NCBI GenBank assembly: GCA_947587775.1
Contig: CANPYD010000008.1
Location: 1 to 17,650 of the forward strand
Source: an uncultured Clostridia bacterium
GTDB lineage: Bacteria > Bacillota > Clostridia > Christensenellales > Borkfalkiaceae
Length of the DNA: 17,650 nucleotides
Reading direction: 5' to 3'
Position numbers and translations under genes: made by a program. Each line of letters starts with the position of its first letter. Position 1 is the stretch's first letter. Below the pieces are notes generated by a model. The model saw nothing but the letters and a program-made list of their open reading frames with translations. It was not told where the DNA came from and did no database searches. Below are positions 1 through 6,726 of this stretch, one piece after another.

Positions 1-1
1 T

Positions 2-394
2 ACCCTCGAAAACCGTTCGGAAGGGGAGAATGTCCTTCTTCAGGGATTCCCGCTTACCCTCTCCCGCGGGCAGGTCGCGGAGGGGATCGGAGAGCTCCTT
101 TCCGTCTATGCGGTCTTTGCGGAAACGCTCGGCGAGCCCCGAGCAAACATCCGCTCCGTTACCTATCGTACGGAGGGCACTTCGGGTCACTCTCTCGTGA
201 TCGGAATGAGAGAGGGGATCGTGATCGAGCTCTTCCGTCCGGAAGGGAATGCCGATGCGATGGCAAGGGCGGCACTGCTCGACAGCCGCTACGGATACCT
301 TGTGCGCAGCGACGGAGAGCGGCTCAGCGGGACGATCACGGCGGTCTGTTCGGGAGAAAACATAGCTGTCAATTATGACTTTTCACGCGTCTGA
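2..394 (+). CDS. C-terminal part of a probable cell-division protein FtsQ/DivIB (5' partial)
   Basis: The frame is open from base 2 to a TGA at 392-394, giving 130 residues with no start in the window, so the gene begins upstream. The visible part has alternating beta/alpha character. It ends with a segment (SGTITAV..GENIAVNYDF) that resembles the end of the FtsQ/DivIB beta domain, where a late 'G-x-I-x-V' strand precedes a short tail. FtsQ/DivIB is a bitopic divisome protein that links FtsL/FtsB to septal wall synthesis, and it normally lies just upstream of ftsA/ftsZ, as here. Identification rests on this weak pattern and on the ftsA-ftsZ context; no transmembrane segment or POTRA domain can be seen because the N-terminus is missing. 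An unrelated protein of the same division and cell-wall cluster is possible. A strong terminator follows at once. Confidence 0.5.
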   Translation, partial: TLENRSEGENVLLQGFPLTLSRGQVAEGIGELLSVYAVFAETLGEPRANIRSVTYRTEGTSGHSLVIGMREGIVIELFRPEGNADAMARAALLDSRYGYLVRSDGERLSGTITAVCSGENIAVNYDFSRV

Positions 395-407
395 CAACGC
401 AACTCTG

Positions 408-433
408 AAAGCGTCCCCTTCGGACGCTTTTTT
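408..433 (+). terminator. Intrinsic terminator after the ftsQ-like gene
   Basis: A perfect 9-bp stem (408-416 with 422-430, GC-rich at its base near the loop) with a 5-nt loop is followed by a T run. It lies 14 bases after the stop codon and separates the upstream transcript from the ftsA-like promoter. Confidence 0.88.
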
Positions 434-466
434 CTATGGCATTTTTCGAAAATTTCACGCTTTTTC

Positions 467-495
467 TTGACACCATGCCCGCGATGTGATATAAT
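467..495 (+). promoter_or_regulatory. Sigma-A promoter for ftsA-like/ftsZ
   Basis: Consensus -35 TTGACA (467-472), a 17-nt spacer and consensus -10 TATAAT (490-495), with an extended TGA just before the -10. The predicted start is near 502, leaving a leader of about 30 nt to the ATG at 533. Both hexamers are perfect, so this should be a strong constitutive promoter. Confidence 0.9.
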
Positions 496-532
496 CAAAG
501 CGTAAATTCAACTGCGGAAAAAGGGACATGGT

Positions 533-1675
533 ATGGGTCGCAAAAGCGTAGCGATACTCGATGTGCGCTCCTCGCAATTGAACGTCGTCGTCGGCGAGAG
601 AGGGGTCAATAATACATTTGTCTTCAAGACGATCAAGACGGAGGATTACAGCGGCTACAATGCGGGAACCTTCTTCGATGAGAAGGAGCTCGCCGAAGTT
701 TGCGTGCGTGCGATCTCTGCGGCAGAGAAAGTCTGCGGCGAGAGGATCCGCGACCTCTGTGTCGGCGTCCCGGGGGAATTTACGGATGTCGATCTCAAAG
801 AAAAAGAGATCAGTTTTCCCAAAAAACGCAAGATTTCCGACCGCGACATCGCTTCCCTTTTCGACAGCGGCAAAGAGGACAGAAAGGGCTATCGGTTCAT
901 GCGCGCGAGCTGTGCGATCTATATCACGGCAGACAACCGCAGGGTCGTCGATCCCGTCGGGCTGGCGTCCACTTCTCTTTCGGGGATCCTGTCTTATTTC
1001 TATTGCACGGAGTACTTTGCGCAGGTCATGGAAAAGATCTTCGGAGAGATGAAGATCTCCCTGCGTTTTCTTCCGACCCAGCTTGCAATGGCGCGCTATC
1101 TCATCCCTTCCGAGACGCGGGATGAATATGCGTTGCTCCTCGATGTGGGGGATCTTTCTTCCACGATCATGATCTTGCAGGGCAGCGGCGTGCTCGCGCA
1201 GAGCACTTATCCCGTCGGAAGAGCGCAGATCACCGCAAATCTGCTGGAAAAATTCGATCTTCCCTACGATGCGGCGCTTGCGCTTCTGTCGAGGACGAAC
1301 CTTTACGCCCGATCGAGCGGGGAAAAGACGGAGTTCTGTTTCCGCAATGCCTGCTACGAGATCGATCCCGATCTTCTCGTCGAAGCCGTCAAGGAAGGGC
1401 TCGACGCCATTTGCGAAGTCGCAAGCGGTTTTTTGGAGGAACTTACGGCAAAAGAGCTCGATTATAAGCCGCTCTACATAACGGGAGAGGGGATTTGCGA
1501 TATCCGCGGTGCGCTCGAACACGTCAGCAAGCGTGTGAACCGCGTCTGCGAATACCTCGCGCCCGATCTGCCCTATTATGACGATCCGTCCATGAGTTCT
1601 TATATCGCACTCACTGATCTGGCTTGCGCGGACAGAGACGGCCGCGGATTTTTCAATCATTTATTCGGAGGTTAA
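533..1675 (+). CDS. ftsA: FtsA-like actin-fold cell-division protein
   Basis: A 380-residue protein directly upstream of ftsZ with the actin/Hsp70 ATPase-fold pattern: an N-terminal phosphate-1-like strand (VAILDVRSSQLNVVVG, about residues 6-21), an internal 'LLLDVGDLSSTIMILQGSG' phosphate-2-like segment (about 201-219), and an adenosine-like 'LYITGEGICDIRG' segment near residue 320. The last residues (GFFNHLFGG) form a short amphipathic end like the FtsA membrane-targeting helix. FtsA anchors FtsZ filaments to the membrane. The protein is a divergent family member: the usual DxGtt and DiGggt glycine/threonine residues are replaced (DVRSS, DVGDLSS). The start at 533 has GGGA six bases upstream. 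Its stop lies 3 nt before the ftsZ ATG, and the ftsZ ribosome site sits inside its last codons, so the two are probably translationally coupled. Confidence 0.75.
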   Translation: MGRKSVAILDVRSSQLNVVVGERGVNNTFVFKTIKTEDYSGYNAGTFFDEKELAEVCVRAISAAEKVCGERIRDLCVGVPGEFTDVDLKEKEISFPKKRKISDRDIASLFDSGKEDRKGYRFMRASCAIYITADNRRVVDPVGLASTSLSGILSYFYCTEYFAQVMEKIFGEMKISLRFLPTQLAMARYLIPSETRDEYALLLDVGDLSSTIMILQGSGVLAQSTYPVGRAQITANLLEKFDLPYDAALALLSRTNLYARSSGEKTEFCFRNACYEIDPDLLVEAVKEGLDAICEVASGFLEELTAKELDYKPLYITGEGICDIRGALEHVSKRVNRVCEYLAPDLPYYDDPSMSSYIALTDLACADRDGRGFFNHLFGG

Positions 1676-1678
1676 ATT

Positions 1679-2962
1679 ATGTTTGATTTCAATATGAACG
1701 CTTCAAACGGCGGAGAAGAGAACATGCCGAGAGTCAACGGCCGTGCAAAGATCAAGGTCATCGGCGTCGGCGGCGCGGGAAACAATGCCGTCAACCGCAT
1801 GATCGAGGCGGAGATCATGAGTGCGGAATATATTGCCGTCAATACGGACGCGCAGATCCTTGCGTGCAGCAAGGCACCCACGCGCATCCAGATCGGGGCG
1901 AAGCAGACGAAAGGGCTCGGTGCAGGTGCGGAGCCGGAGATCGGCCGTGCCGCCGCAGAGGGCGACAAGGACGCGCTCCTTGCCGCGATCGAGGATACCG
2001 ACCTTCTCTTTATCACCGCCGGAATGGGGGGCGGCACCGGTACCGGCGCGGCGCCCGTCATTGCCAAGCTCGCACGGGACAAGCGGATCCTTACGGTTGC
2101 CGTCGTCACCGAGCCGTTTTCCTTTGAGGGAAAACACAGGATGGACAACGCGAAAAAGGGCATCGAAGAGCTGAAAAAGCACGTCGATACCATCATCATC
2201 ATTCCCAATGATAAAATTTTGGAGATCGTTCCCAAGAACGCCTCGTTCCCCGATGCGCTCCGCGTTGCGGACGACGTTCTCAAACAGGGCATCCGCGGCA
2301 TTGCGGACGTCATTGTGACGCCTTCGCTCATCAATCTTGACTTTGCGGACGTCAGGACGATCCTCAAAGATAAAGGGCTCGCCCATATGGGCGTCGGCGT
2401 TGCGAAAGGGGAGAACCGTATCGTGACCGCCGTCCGTCTCGCCGTCAATTCGCCGCTCCTCAATACGACGATCGAAGGCGCCACGGGCGTGCTCATCAAC
2501 ATCACGGGCGGGAACGACCTCACGCTCGACGAAACGCAGACGGCTGCCACGCTCGTGCAGAGCGTTGTGGATTATTCCGCAAACATCATTTTCGGTACCT
2601 GCATCGACGAAAATATGCAGGACGAGGTGGAAGTCACCGTCATTGCGACGGGATTCCAGTGCAAAGAGGATGTGCAGGGAGCGTTTGCCGATGCGGCGCT
2701 CAGGAAGGAGGAACCGATCGCAAGTCCCTCGTATACCGCATACAGAGAGCCGGAACCCGCGAAGCCGCCCGTCCGCGAAGCCGCACCCGCGCCCATTTAT
2801 TCTGCGCCTGCCCCTATGGCGGAAGAATCGCCCATCATGGCAGAAGCGCCCGTCCGTGAGAGAGTACAGCCCGCATTCACGGAGGAGTCCGAAGACGAGC
2901 ACGGCGGAAAAAAGATCCCGCCCCTTGTCAGAATGCTCATGGGCAAAAAAAATAAGAAATAA
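1679..2962 (+). CDS. ftsZ: Cell division protein FtsZ
   Basis: Tubulin-like GTPase that forms the Z-ring scaffold at midcell. The 427 residues show the full signature set: nucleotide-binding GVGGAGNNAVNRM (29-41), NTDAQ (55-59), tubulin signature GGGTGTG (117-123), and the T7 synergy loop NLDFAD (219-224) that completes the active site of the next subunit. A disordered Pro/Ala/Glu-rich linker (about 345-410) leads to a conserved C-terminal peptide, KIPPLVRMLMG, and a lysine-rich tail. That peptide recruits FtsA and similar partners; here it is IPPLVR rather than the more usual IPxFLR. A GGAGG ribosome site lies about 9 bases upstream inside the end of the ftsA-like gene. A residue stretch of about 16 amino acids precedes the core, so MPRVNG at residue 16 is a less likely alternative start. 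Confidence 0.98.
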   Translation: MFDFNMNASNGGEENMPRVNGRAKIKVIGVGGAGNNAVNRMIEAEIMSAEYIAVNTDAQILACSKAPTRIQIGAKQTKGLGAGAEPEIGRAAAEGDKDALLAAIEDTDLLFITAGMGGGTGTGAAPVIAKLARDKRILTVAVVTEPFSFEGKHRMDNAKKGIEELKKHVDTIIIIPNDKILEIVPKNASFPDALRVADDVLKQGIRGIADVIVTPSLINLDFADVRTILKDKGLAHMGVGVAKGENRIVTAVRLAVNSPLLNTTIEGATGVLINITGGNDLTLDETQTAATLVQSVVDYSANIIFGTCIDENMQDEVEVTVIATGFQCKEDVQGAFADAALRKEEPIASPSYTAYREPEPAKPPVREAAPAPIYSAPAPMAEESPIMAEAPVRERVQPAFTEESEDEHGGKKIPPLVRMLMGKKNKK

Positions 2963-2972
2963 AATCAATCCG

Positions 2973-3001
2973 AAACGCTTCGCAAAAAACGAAGCGTTTT
3001 T
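2973..3001 (+). terminator. Intrinsic terminator after ftsZ
   Basis: A perfect 10-bp stem (2973-2982 with 2990-2999), 7-nt A-rich loop and short T run, 10 bases after the ftsZ stop. Confidence 0.85.
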
Positions 3002-3003
3002 GT

Positions 3004-3043
3004 CTGAAAAGAACGGCGGGAATTTTCCCGCCGTTCTTTTCAG
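3004..3043. terminator. Bidirectional terminator between convergent ftsZ and groEL
   Basis: A nearly perfect palindrome (arms 3004-3021 and 3026-3043, with an AT-rich tetraloop). It carries a GC-rich inner stem and a TTCTTTT tract on both strands. It lies 20 bases beyond the groEL stop on the minus strand and directly behind the ftsZ terminator, so it can stop transcripts from both sides. Confidence 0.8.
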
Positions 3044-3063
3044 ATATTCAGTCTGTTTTTCCC

Positions 3064-4689
3064 TTAATACATTCCGTCCATTCCGCCTGCCGGTGCGGGG
3101 GAAGCGGGAGGGGTGGGAATATCCGTGACAACGGATTCCGTGGTAAGGAGCGTCGATGCGACGGACGCCGCATTCTGCAAGACGGAACGCGTGACTTTTG
3201 TGGGGTCGATGATCCCGGATTCCACCATATCGGTATAGACATTTTTGAGCGCGTCGAAACCGTAATTTGCCGACTTCTTTGTCAGGATCTTATCGACGAC
3301 GACCGAACCGTCTACGCCTGCATTCTTTGCGATCTGGCGGACAGGCTCCTCGCATGCCTTCAAAATGATGCTTGCGCCCGTCTTTTCATCGCCTTCCAGC
3401 TTGGCGACAAGGCTCTTGATCGCGGGGATGCAGCCGAGAAGTGCAGAACCGCCGCCGGGGACATAGCCTTCTTCGACTGCCGCGCGGGTCGCTGCGAGTG
3501 CGTCGTCGATGCGGAGTTTTTTCTCCTTCATCTCGACTTCCGTCGCCGCGCCGACATTGATGACCGCAACGCCGCCCGCGAGCTTCGCAAGGCGTTCCTG
3601 CAATTTTTCCTTGTCATAATCGGACGTTGTGACCTCGATCTGCGCTTTGATGGATGCGACGCGGTCCTTGATGGCGTCCTTATTGCCCGCCCCGTCAATG
3701 ATCGTCGTATTGTCCTTATCGACCTTGACCTGCGCCGCTCTGCCGAGCATATCGAGGGTGACGTCGTGGAGTTCATACCCGAGATCGGAGGTGACGACGG
3801 TACCACCCGTAAGAACAGCGATATCCTCAAGCATTGCCTTTCTTCTGTCGCCGAAGCCGGGAGCTTTTACGGCAACGCAGTTGAAGATGCCCTTGAGCTT
3901 GTTGACGATGAGCGCGGCAAGCGCGTCTCCCTCGACGTCCTCCGCGATAACGAGGAGGCGTGCGCCCTGCTGCGCGAGAGGTTCGACGATGGGGAGGATC
4001 TCCTGCAAATTGGAGATCTTCTTGTCCGTAATGAGGATGTAGGGGTTGTCGAGAACGGCTTCCATTTTTTCGGTATTCGTGACCATATAGGCGGAAGCGT
4101 AGCCGCGGTCGAACTGCATGCCTTCCACGGTCGTCAGCTCCGTCGTCATGGATTTGCCTTCTTCGACGGTGATCACGCCATCCGTTCCGACGATCTCCAT
4201 CGCCTTCGCGATGAGTTCGCCGACCGTTTCGTCTCCCGCGGAAATGGATGCAACCTGCGAGATCGCCTTTTTCCCTTCGACCTGCTTGGAGATCTCCTTG
4301 AGATGTGCGACCGCGACATCCACCGCCTTATCAATCCCTTTCTTCAGGATGATGGGATTTGCGCCCGCGGCAAGGTTTTTCAGCCCTTCACGGATGATCG
4401 CCTGCGCCAGAAGAACTGCCGTCGTCGTGCCGTCGCCCGCGACGTCGTTCGTCTTTGTGGAAACTTCCTTCACGAGCTGTGCGCCCATGTTTTCGAAGGG
4501 ATCGGGCAGTTCGATCTCTTTTGCGATCGTCACGCCGTCGTTCGTGATGAGCGGTGCGCCGAACTTTTTGTCGAGCACGACATTGCGCCCCTTGGGGCCG
4601 AGGGTAATTTTAACAGTGTCGGCGAGGATGTTGACGCCCGTCTCCAAGGCCTTTCTGGCGTCTTCCCCGTATTTGATTTGCTTTGCCAT
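3064..4689 (-). CDS. groL: Chaperonin GroEL (Hsp60)
   Basis: ATP-dependent 14-mer chaperonin that encloses unfolded proteins together with GroES in the cytoplasm. The 541-residue product starts MAKQIKYGEDAR and shows GPKGRNVVLDK (31-41), the catalytic loop DGTTTA (86-91) and the 'EEGYVPGGGSAL' hinge/nucleotide segment. The C-terminal tail is short, a single GGMDGMY rather than many GGM repeats. The start is taken at 4689, where homologues begin. An in-frame GTG at 4704 lies inside the AAGGAG ribosome site (4704-4709) and cannot be the start; the true ATG is spaced about 14 nt from that site, rather far. It lies 66 bp behind groES and shares its promoter. Confidence 0.98.
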   Translation of the reverse strand: MAKQIKYGEDARKALETGVNILADTVKITLGPKGRNVVLDKKFGAPLITNDGVTIAKEIELPDPFENMGAQLVKEVSTKTNDVAGDGTTTAVLLAQAIIREGLKNLAAGANPIILKKGIDKAVDVAVAHLKEISKQVEGKKAISQVASISAGDETVGELIAKAMEIVGTDGVITVEEGKSMTTELTTVEGMQFDRGYASAYMVTNTEKMEAVLDNPYILITDKKISNLQEILPIVEPLAQQGARLLVIAEDVEGDALAALIVNKLKGIFNCVAVKAPGFGDRRKAMLEDIAVLTGGTVVTSDLGYELHDVTLDMLGRAAQVKVDKDNTTIIDGAGNKDAIKDRVASIKAQIEVTTSDYDKEKLQERLAKLAGGVAVINVGAATEVEMKEKKLRIDDALAATRAAVEEGYVPGGGSALLGCIPAIKSLVAKLEGDEKTGASIILKACEEPVRQIAKNAGVDGSVVVDKILTKKSANYGFDALKNVYTDMVESGIIDPTKVTRSVLQNAASVASTLLTTESVVTDIPTPPASPAPAGGMDGMY

Positions 4690-4755
4690 GATACTATGTT
4701 TCACTCCTTAGATGATTTTTTTGAGATTTCGGCGATGTTTTTTCCGCACAAACGA

Positions 4756-5040
4756 TCATTCAACGATCGCCAGGATATCGCTTTGCTTGATGATGGTAAA
4801 CTCTTTCCCGTCAACTTTGAAGTCCGAGCCTGCATATTTGGAGCAGAGAACTTTATCGCCGACTTTGACTTGCATCACGGTCTCTTTTCCGTCGACGACT
4901 CCGCCGGGACCGACTGCAACGACGACGCACGTCTGCGGCTTTTCCTGTGCGGAAGAGGGAAGGATAAATCCGCTTTTTGTTTTTTCTTCGACAGAGACCG
5001 CTTCCACGACCACCTTGTCGAACAAGGGTTTGATGTTCAT
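4756..5040 (-). CDS. groS: Co-chaperonin GroES (Hsp10)
   Basis: Heptameric lid of the GroEL cage. The 94-residue length is standard. It begins MNIKPLFDKVVVE, contains the mobile-loop region EKTKSGFILPSSAQEKPQ (about 19-36) that docks on GroEL, and has the usual 'VGDKVLCSKYAGSDFKVDGKEFTIIKQSDILAI' end. AGGAGG lies 5-10 bases upstream of the ATG. It is the first gene of the minus-strand groES-groEL operon and is transcribed from the promoter at 5116-5089. No CIRCE inverted repeat is visible in its leader, so regulation by HrcA is not supported here. Confidence 0.98.
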   Translation of the reverse strand: MNIKPLFDKVVVEAVSVEEKTKSGFILPSSAQEKPQTCVVVAVGPGGVVDGKETVMQVKVGDKVLCSKYAGSDFKVDGKEFTIIKQSDILAIVE

Positions 5041-5088
5041 AAAAACCTCCTATTGATCCGCCTCACGGGGCGTCTTATTTTCCCTTCT

Positions 5089-5116
5089 ATTATAAACACA
5101 TCACTGCCGTTGTCAA
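5089..5116 (-). promoter_or_regulatory. Sigma-A promoter of groES-groEL
   Basis: On the minus strand TTGACA (plus 5111-5116) and TATAAT (plus 5089-5094) are separated by 16 nt. The transcript would start near 5082, giving a leader of about 40 nt that holds a small CGCC/GGCG hairpin but no TTAGCACTC-type CIRCE repeat. Confidence 0.85.
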
Positions 5117-5151
5117 ACAGCCGCGGCAAAAAAAACCAATCTTTTTTTTCG

Positions 5152-5180
5152 TTGACAGCGTACGAAAAAGGTGATATAAT
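5152..5180 (+). promoter_or_regulatory. Sigma-A promoter placing the start site on the dCMP deaminase ATG
   Basis: TTGACA (5152-5157), 17-nt spacer, extended TGA and TATAAT (5175-5180). Only six bases separate the -10 hexamer from the ATG at 5187, so the expected +1 falls on the A of the start codon. An AAAGGTGA sequence overlaps the -10 and would not be in that transcript. Confidence 0.85.
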
Positions 5181-5186
5181 ACCGCT

Positions 5187-5642
5187 ATGGATAAATGGGA
5201 TAAACGGTTCATGGAGCTCACCGAACAGGTGGGGACTTGGGCGAGCTGTTTCCGCCGTAAAGTCGGCGCCGTCATCGTGCGGGACAAATGCGTCATGACG
5301 ACGGGATATAACGGCGCGCCCGCAGGGATCCGCTCCTGCGTCGAAAAGGGCGAATGCCTGCGCGAAAAGATGAATATCGAGAGCGGAACGCACCAGGAGC
5401 TGTGTTTCGCGGCGCATGCCGAGCAAAACGCCATCATTCAGGCGGCAAAATACGGCATCAATATTCAGGGAGCGACGCTTTACTGCACACACCAGCCCTG
5501 CGTCATCTGTGCGAAGATGATCATCAACGCGGGGATCAGGCGCGTTGTGTATAAAGAGGGCTATCCGGATGACTTTTCCATGCAGCTCTTTGAGGAAGCC
5601 GGCACGCGCATCGAGAAATATTCGGACGACCCGGTTTCATAA
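5187..5642 (+). CDS. comEB: dCMP deaminase (ComEB-type, zinc-dependent)
   Basis: Deaminates dCMP to dUMP, feeding thymidylate synthesis. The 151-residue protein has the cytidine/deoxycytidylate deaminase zinc site: HAE at 77-79 (His ligand and catalytic Glu) and PCVIC at 104-108 (two Cys ligands). It also has the family N-terminus (WDKRFMELTEQV...RRKVGAVIV) and the nucleotide-binding GYNGAPAG (40-47). An inserted Cys/His-containing region around residues 51-72 is like the second structural zinc site of this family. In Bacillus the orthologue lies in the comE locus, but no competence genes are adjacent here. The gene has a strong promoter but no ribosome site downstream of the predicted transcription start, suggesting leaderless translation. 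It diverges from groES. Confidence 0.95.
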   Translation: MDKWDKRFMELTEQVGTWASCFRRKVGAVIVRDKCVMTTGYNGAPAGIRSCVEKGECLREKMNIESGTHQELCFAAHAEQNAIIQAAKYGINIQGATLYCTHQPCVICAKMIINAGIRRVVYKEGYPDDFSMQLFEEAGTRIEKYSDDPVS

Positions 5643-5655
5643 GAAAGATCCATAG

Positions 5656-5870
5656 CCTTGGCGCCCCTTTGAGGGGTACCCCCGCGAGATTCTGCTCCGC
5701 TTCTCTTGGCGCCCCCTTGAGGGGGAGCTGTCACCGCAGGTGACTGAGGGGGTGTCATTCCCTCCTCGTCGCCCTAAGCCGCCGCTGCCTTTGCGGCGTG
5801 TAGAAGGGTCACCGCAGTATAATAAGGTGATGCTTCGACTTCGCTCAGCATGACGTAATCAGAATCATGC
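5656..5870. repeat. Cluster of interspersed palindromic repeat units
   Basis: Non-coding sequence made of short palindromes. Two near-copies of CTTGGCGCCCC(C)TTGAGGGG lie at 5657-5676 and 5705-5725. The second is followed by a perfect GTCACC-GCA-GGTGAC hairpin (5730-5744), a CGCCGC/GCGGCG hairpin (5780-5798), another TCACC..GGTGA pair (5809-5830) and a CTTCGACTTCGCTCAGCATGAC segment. Units of this wording recur between genes in many gut Clostridia (recollection, not searched here). No coding frame is supported. The first hairpins could also end the deaminase transcript. Confidence 0.65.
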
Positions 5871-5877
5871 CCCTTAG

Positions 5878-5930
5878 CAGAAAGTGGGTGGCCGAATTGC
5901 AATTACAAGGCAGAAATCTTAACCCCTCGC
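5878..5930 (+). repeat. Direct repeat unit A, copy 1
   Basis: A 53-bp unit ending in AAATCTTAACCCCTCGC that recurs 176 bp downstream at 6054-6105 with a few substitutions and a one-base length difference. It is followed by an imperfect hairpin whose arms are CGCTCG and CGAGCG (about 5928-5963). No reading frame is supported in the 5643-6182 gap. Confidence 0.75.
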
Positions 5931-6053
5931 TCGTATTTATTTGCGTAGCAAAGAAATCGAGCGAAAATAAAAAAAAGTGTGCCTTAGGCGGAATTCACTT
6001 CCGCCGTGGGCGACTCAATTTGCCGAACCCCTTCGGCTTCATGTTTTGTGAAA

Positions 6054-6105
6054 CAGAACAGGGGCGGCCGAATTGTATTACAAGGTAAAAATCTTAACCC
6101 CTCGC
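6054..6105 (+). repeat. Direct repeat unit A, copy 2
   Basis: Second copy of the unit at 5878-5930, sharing the CCGAATTG...TTACAAGG...AAATCTTAACCCCTCGC framework. As in copy 1, the last bases run into the left arm of a hairpin, here a perfect 14-bp inverted repeat. Between the copies are two more hairpins: GGCGGAA/TTCCGCC at 5987-6005 and GCCGAA/TTCGGC at 6022-6037. Confidence 0.75.
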
Positions 6106-6165
6106 AAATTTCTTTGACATTGATATGCCGCCCGCAGGGCAGTCCAATCATAAAGAAATTTGCGA
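6102..6165 (+). repeat. 14-bp perfect inverted repeat just upstream of the ppi ribosome site
   Basis: Arms 6102-6115 and 6152-6165 (TCGCAAATTTCTTT and its complement) enclose 36 bases with an inner GCCC-GCA-GGGC hairpin. The right arm ends six bases before the AAAGGAG ribosome site of the cyclophilin gene, so if transcribed it is a leader stem-loop; it may equally be the end of a small mobile repeat. Confidence 0.7.
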
Positions 6166-6182
6166 AACAAAAAGGAGTAATT

Positions 6183-6704
6183 ATGTCAAAACATCCGATC
6201 GTAACATTTGAAATGGAGAACGGGAAAACCTTCAAAGCCGAACTTTTCCCCGAATATGCGCCCAATACCGTCAACAACTTCCTTTCTCTTGTCGGTAAGG
6301 GCTTTTTTAACGGCATAATCTTTCACCGCGTCATTGAGGGATTTATGATCCAGGGCGGCGATCCCTTGGGACTCGGCACAGGCGGCCCCGGCTATCATAT
6401 CAAAGGGGAGTTCCGTGCGAACGGATTTGATAATCCTCTGCGGCATGAGCGCGGCGTGCTCTCTATGGCGCGCGCACAGGATCCCGATTCTGCAGGTTCG
6501 CAATTTTTTGTCATGCACGCGGACGCCTTCTACCTCGACGGGCAGTACGCCGCGTTCGGCAAAGTGATCGAAGGGATGGAAACCGTAGACGCCATCGCGA
6601 CCGTCCGTACGGATTACCGCGACAGGCCGATCCAAGAGCAAAAGATCAAGAAAGTGACGGCGGAGACCTTCTCTGTCGCCTATCCCGACCCAATAAAAGC
6701 ATAA
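6183..6704 (+). CDS. Cyclophilin-type peptidyl-prolyl cis-trans isomerase
   Basis: Catalyses proline cis-trans isomerisation during protein folding, presumably in the cytoplasm, since no signal peptide or lipobox is present. The 173 residues contain the cyclophilin core: FHRV (47-50, catalytic Arg49), FMIQGGDP (54-61), the SAGSQFFV motif (103-110) and LDGQYAAFGKV (118-128). The tryptophan that binds cyclosporin in human CypA is a tyrosine here (AFYLDG), common in bacterial members. The frame stays open further upstream, but the start at 6183 is chosen because AAAGGAG lies five bases before it and the preceding residues come from repeat DNA. It is 22 bp ahead of purB and probably co-transcribed with it. 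No convincing promoter is visible upstream: a TTGACA at 6114-6119 lacks a spaced -10. Confidence 0.95.
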   Translation: MSKHPIVTFEMENGKTFKAELFPEYAPNTVNNFLSLVGKGFFNGIIFHRVIEGFMIQGGDPLGLGTGGPGYHIKGEFRANGFDNPLRHERGVLSMARAQDPDSAGSQFFVMHADAFYLDGQYAAFGKVIEGMETVDAIATVRTDYRDRPIQEQKIKKVTAETFSVAYPDPIKA

Positions 6705-6726
6705 AAATGCACGGGAGCAGAGTACT

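Noticed and set aside
455..2968. Long minus-strand frames (401, 292 and 421 codons) opposite ftsA and ftsZ
   Set aside because: They mirror the codon structure of clear plus-strand genes, have no ribosome sites or recognisable domains, and are a by-product of GC-rich coding DNA.
4690..4704. GTG at 4704 as the groEL start
   Set aside because: It overlaps the AAGGAG ribosome site, and GroEL proteins begin at MAKQIKYG, encoded from 4689.
3766..5298. 510-codon plus-strand frame across groEL, groES and the deaminase promoter
   Set aside because: It runs antisense to two certain genes, crosses their promoters and has no domain pattern.
6114..6119. TTGACA as promoter for ppi-purB-galE
   Set aside because: No -10-like hexamer lies 16-18 bases downstream, and the sequence is part of the hairpin arm and its loop.
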